A DNA stretch of 64,000 nt. It comes from Chlorokybus atmophyticus (Eukaryota; Streptophyta; Chlorokybophyceae; Chlorokybales; Chlorokybaceae). Shown here one piece after another: positions 60,512-64,000 of this stretch; the stretch's first letter is position 1, and the number at the start of each line of letters is the position of its first letter. The translations under genes were made by a program, and so were the position numbers. The notes beneath the pieces are model-generated. The model was not told the DNA's origin. It saw nothing but the letters and a program-made list of their open reading frames with translations, and did not search any database. The stretch spans positions 431,049-495,048 of the forward strand of contig RHPI01000810.1 of the NCBI GenBank assembly GCA_009103225.1. The letters run 5' to 3'.

Positions 60512-61654
60512 CTACTTGGCGGCGTCTGCACGGCTTTTCATCAATAGCTTGTACTTCGCTGAGGCCTCCACATAGTTGGAGAATGCGTCGCGCTTGCGGA
60601 AGTGTCCTTTGTGCACTTCCTCCACCTGCATGCAGACTACATATCACCCACACATTGGTAGCATGAGGCTTTGCCTTTTCCATGTGTTCACCCTCTGGTC
60701 TGCTCACCTCGTCAGTTTTGTCTCCAAACTCCATTGTGAAACTGCTAATTGGCTTCTCAGCCAGCACAACGTAACCGGGGTTGGCGGCGCTCCACAAGTT
60801 CTGCGTGCAGCTCGAACTTAGTGTCATGCAGATAATCTGTTAGTTGCCGCTGCGTACATGACGCGGACTGCAACACATGCTGTAATTGGCAAATGCACAT
60901 TCAATGCACGTCACATCTCAACACGCGTATAAGCGGTACGCTGTGCGCAGAGCACGCCATTAAACTCTTGTTAGTGCATTGATTTTGAGGACACGTTGTG
61001 ACCACACCCATGTACATACATATAGGGAACGTATGTATAGGGTATGGGTAGGGTAGTGTCATGATGCTGAGGTCAACTTACCCGCGACATCTCTGCGCGC
61101 AGCAGCGCGCACTCCTGCTCCGGTGTGAGTGGCAGCTTGGGCTTTTGGGGCGACGGGGGTGGTGGTGGCGCAGGAGGGGTTTGCGGATGTGATTGCACGC
61201 TTTGAGTTGATGATGAGGCCTTGCTCCAGCGATCAATGAACTCGTTGCGAGACCTGTGGAGTGTGGGGTATCAGGTGTGGGGCATATGATACAGTTTTTC
61301 AGTACTACGTATGTGTGTTCAGAAGCCGAAAGTGCTACTGTGTGCGTGCAGGCATGCGCACGTGCACCCACTTGTGTGTATGCGTGTGCACCTATGTGTG
61401 CCTTTGCTGTGCCTGTGCTCGCGTGCATTGCAGTGTGATGTACGTCAACACTACACAAGCAATTCCAAATGTTTAGTGCGGTTTTGGCTAACAACTCAGC
61501 AAGTGCCAAGCATGTGTGGCGTTGCCATCAATGGTACAGAAGGAGGTAACGCAACTCGTCAACGCAGCCCTTACTTTGATTCTTTGGTGTAGGTCTCTTT
61601 GATGAAATTACACTTCGCGGTGGTCATCCATCCCAGCCTCTCCACCGAAGACAT
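60512..61654 (-). CDS. Small conserved protein of unknown function, possibly ciliary
   Basis: Four exons (61575-61654, 61082-61253, 60708-60836, 60512-60625) close in frame to 164 aa. All splice sites are GT-AG. The N-terminus (SVERLGWMTTAKCNFIKE) is followed by a basic/aromatic patch (NEFIDRW), a Pro-rich linker with six Pro, and a C-terminal half with NPGYVVLAEKP, FTMEFGDKTDE and HKGHFRKRDAFSNYVE. The high Lys/Arg/aromatic content and short ordered motifs resemble axonemal accessory proteins, but I do not recognise the family. An in-frame upstream ATG at 61786 would add 44 hydrophobic, unlikely residues, so 61654 is preferred. It pairs head to head with succinyl-CoA ligase. Confidence 0.72.
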
Positions 61655-62078
61655 GCTCGGTTTTCTCCTGTCTCTCTCAACCCAAAGTCCTTCCCAAACG
61701 ACTTCAACAAACCAAACCACACACCAGCAAACCGCCCTTCTCACACACAGGCAACCAACAACCAAAGCAACCCGTGCGTTGGACACCCCAAAAAACTCAA
61801 CAAAGAGTAACCCAACATATCACACAAGGGTAGGCGCCGCCGCCTTGTTGAGCTTACGTGGACCTTGCCACATTCGGCATTGACTGAAGCTTTTACACAG
61901 CCATTGCCACACTCACGTGACTGACAGATGTCGAAGGGATGTCTGAACACCCGATATCGGCGATCAGAATTCTGGGCCCAAACCCTAACTGTAACGCTGA
62001 CGCTCAGTACGTGGCTGCCACGTGGCCGTTGGTGGCGTTGGCGGCGGCGACGGCGGGGGTGGCAGGGTGGTATCCGCC
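61655..62078. promoter_or_regulatory. Divergent promoter with site II, telo-box and G-box motifs
   Basis: In 424 bp between two start codons, TGGGCCCA (61972-61979, a site II-type TGGGCY) abuts AAACCCTAA (61980-61988, telo-box). CCACGTGG (62018-62025, G-box core) follows 30 bp later. Site II plus telo-box is a known plant combination in promoters of ribosomal-protein and mitochondrial genes. These lie about 55-105 bp before the succinyl-CoA ligase start, so they probably drive that gene. Confidence 0.65.
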
Positions 62079-64000
62079 ATGAGGGCGGCGGCGGCTGCCG
62101 CGCGTCTGCTCGGCAGGTCGGCAGTGCAGGGAGGAGGAGCTGGCAGCAGCCGAGCACTGAGCACGGACACCACCGCCGCGGTGTTCGTGGACAAGAACAC
62201 CAAGGTCATCTGCCAGGGCATCACAGGGAAGACGGGCACATTCCACACGGAGCAGGCCATTCAGTATGGCACAAACATGGTAGGATACGTGTTTTGTTTA
62301 GTTTGTAGGGGGGCATGGTTCTGCACTGCTTAGTGTTGCATCTGTTGTTCGGCTGCTGAAAGCAGCAACCCCAACGCTGTCGTCCTTAAAACCCTAATGC
62401 ATGTGCAATAGGTTGGTGGTGTGAACCCTAAGAAGGGGGGGCAGACCCACCTGGGCTTGCCAATCTTCCGCACGGTGGCGGAGGCGAGGAAGGAGACCGG
62501 CGCCAATGCCACGGTGGTGTACGTGCCTCCCGCCGGCGCTGCCGCCGCCGTCCTGGAGGCCATGGATGCCGAGATCCCCCTTGTTGTTTGCATCACGGAG
62601 GGCATTCCCCAGCATGACATGGTTAGAGGGAGATTCAACTTGATGAGTCGTTTACGGTATTTCGCACATACGAGTTTGCGCAACAATGTGCAAAGTGTTG
62701 AAAGAGCAAACACAGTCAGTCACAGCATGTGTGTGGCAAGTAGATTTTTGATCAATGTTGCTTGTGACTTTTCCATGTGCTTGCATGTTGCATGTCATGC
62801 ATGTCGAAATTTAGCAAATCTGGGTGCTCCATTTCGCATGCTTGATAACCAACGCATATCATTTGGTGGTCTGACCGTTAGGTATTGGTCTTGACTCCAA
62901 GCGCAGTTGACATTGCTGCATGCATGTGCATGCATGCCTGGACAGTACATTACCGATATGCCTAACATGACTTCTGTGCAGGTGCGCGTAAAGTCTGCAT
63001 TGTTGGCGCAGTCCGCAACGCGTCTCATTGGCCCCAACTGTCCCGGCATTATCAAGCCTGGCGAGTGCAAGATCGGCATCATGCCCGGCTACATCCACAA
63101 ACAGGGTCGCATTGGCATTGTCTCGCGATCCGGCACACTCACCTACGAAGCAGTACGTAATAATTGATACACTGCACGTAGTTATCTGCTTCACAAGGAC
63201 GCGCATAGTCCATCACAGCAGCCAACAGATCTGCATCAAGTGGATGGTTAGCTATGTCATGTGCGATGATGTGTAGGTGAAATGTGGTGCAGTGCATGTT
63301 TGTGCGACTGAAGTGTCATGCAGTGGCTGTGCGCATGTTTGAGGTAGCATGTTGGCATGTGACTGCATTGTGCATCATCTGGCAGGTGTTTCAAACCACC
63401 AACGTTGGCTTGGGCCAGTCGACGGTCGTTGGCATCGGAGGTGACCCTTTCAATGGCACCAACTTTGTTGACTGCCTCAAGCAATTCGTTAAGGACCCCC
63501 AAACGGAAGGTAGAGCCCGTTTGGTTGTGGCGCGGGTTCACTCAGTGTGCGACGACCGCAATTCTGAGCACATGACTAACTGCACAATGAACGGGTTGCT
63601 TAGTAGATTCCTAGATATGGGCGTAGCATGATGCCAGGGACCGCGTGCATGGCATGACACAGCATTGATATGTACGCGTGCAGGCATTGTGTTGATTGGA
63701 GAGATTGGAGGCTCTGCAGAAGAGGAGGCCGCAGAGTTCATCAAGGTACTGTAATTGGCAAGAAACAGTCTGAGTCAACCCATTGTACTGTCACTCGGCG
63801 CTTTCCGCTGTGCAATTGCATGAATGTTTATAGGACAAGTTGCGGAAATGTGGTTCTTATTGCAAACTTATAATCTTGCGCTTGTTCCTTTGCTACCGCA
63901 GTCAAGCGGGACACAAAAGCCAGTGGTGTCTTTCATTGCCGGGCTTACAGCTCCGCCGGGGCGGCGCATGGGCCATGCTGGAGGTAAGGCGTTCAGTTTT
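62079..64000 (+). CDS. Succinyl-CoA ligase alpha subunit, mitochondrial (3' end beyond window)
   Basis: Makes or uses succinyl-CoA with substrate-level phosphorylation in the TCA cycle. Six exons are visible: 62079-62279, 62412-62621, 62982-63152, 63386-63509, 63684-63745 and 63902-63983, encoding about 283 residues before the window edge. An Ala/Arg-rich leader (about 1-30) looks like a mitochondrial presequence. The CoA-binding Rossmann part follows ([13 protein letters not shown], then [10 protein letters not shown]), then [21 protein letters not shown], the [16 protein letters not shown] block and [15 protein letters not shown]. The last visible exon holds RMGHAG, whose His is the phosphorylated catalytic residue. 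The start gives the presequence. A further AAACCCTAA (62389-62397) lies in intron 1. The gene is intact as far as seen. Confidence 0.95.

Noticed and set aside
61571-61786. Longer N-terminus for the small minus-strand protein
   Set aside because: The extra 44 residues are Cys/Val/Trp-rich and overlap the divergent promoter; the internal Met gives a normal start.

Overview
This is a window of nuclear DNA from a eukaryote of the green lineage. It carries intron-dense, plant-type genes: a plastid-targeted two-ACT-domain acetolactate synthase regulatory subunit, the beta subunit of plant-type PPi-dependent phosphofructokinase, an FRA1/KIF4-type kinesin-4 and a DHX29/DExH7-type helicase. Almost all introns are GT-AG and short. 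Telo-box and site II promoter motifs also point to Viridiplantae. The TGTAA poly(A) motif typical of volvocine algae was not obvious after the stops I inspected. A small conserved protein and a large coiled-coil protein would fit a flagellate, but that is inference. I cannot name the species.

Layout. 0.3-3.4 kb: ALS/AHAS small subunit (+, 12 exons), followed by spacer. 5.3-13.0 kb: a decayed Ty3/gypsy-like retrotransposon (+) with gag zinc knuckle, protease, RT, RNase H and integrase, a C-terminal PHD finger, and a poly-G-flanked assembly gap. 14.0-14.7 kb: a solo LTR with 5-bp target duplication. 16.0-16.8 kb: an orphan GIY-YIG-like ORF (-). 18.4-19.7 kb: eEF1B beta/delta (+). 20.3-28.0 kb: kinesin-4 (-, 28 exons). 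28.8-37.8 kb: DHX29-like helicase (+, about 35 exons). 40.4-42.8 kb: a decayed family-8 glycosyltransferase (-) whose intron carries a second solo LTR inserted in a minisatellite. 43-48 kb: AT-rich, gene-poor DNA with several foldback structures. 48.3-52.2 kb: PFP beta (-). 52.6-60.4 kb: large coiled-coil protein (+, about 24 exons). 60.5-61.7 kb: small conserved protein (-). 62.1 kb to the edge: succinyl-CoA ligase alpha (+, runs off the window).

Organisation. The host genes form three head-to-head pairs (kinesin/helicase, PFP/coiled-coil, small protein/succinyl-CoA ligase) separated by 813, 364 and 424 bp, so shared bidirectional promoters are likely. There are two tail-to-tail pairs (eEF1B/kinesin, and coiled-coil/small protein with only 68 bp between stops). 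The intact genes are housekeeping: branched-chain amino-acid synthesis, translation elongation and scanning, microtubule transport, glycolysis and the TCA cycle. They are unrelated in pathway. The accessory interest lies in the two transposon-rich blocks (5-16.8 kb and 38-48 kb). Exon boundaries were placed by hand from splice sites, reading-frame phase and family similarity; the few junctions that did not close are flagged.
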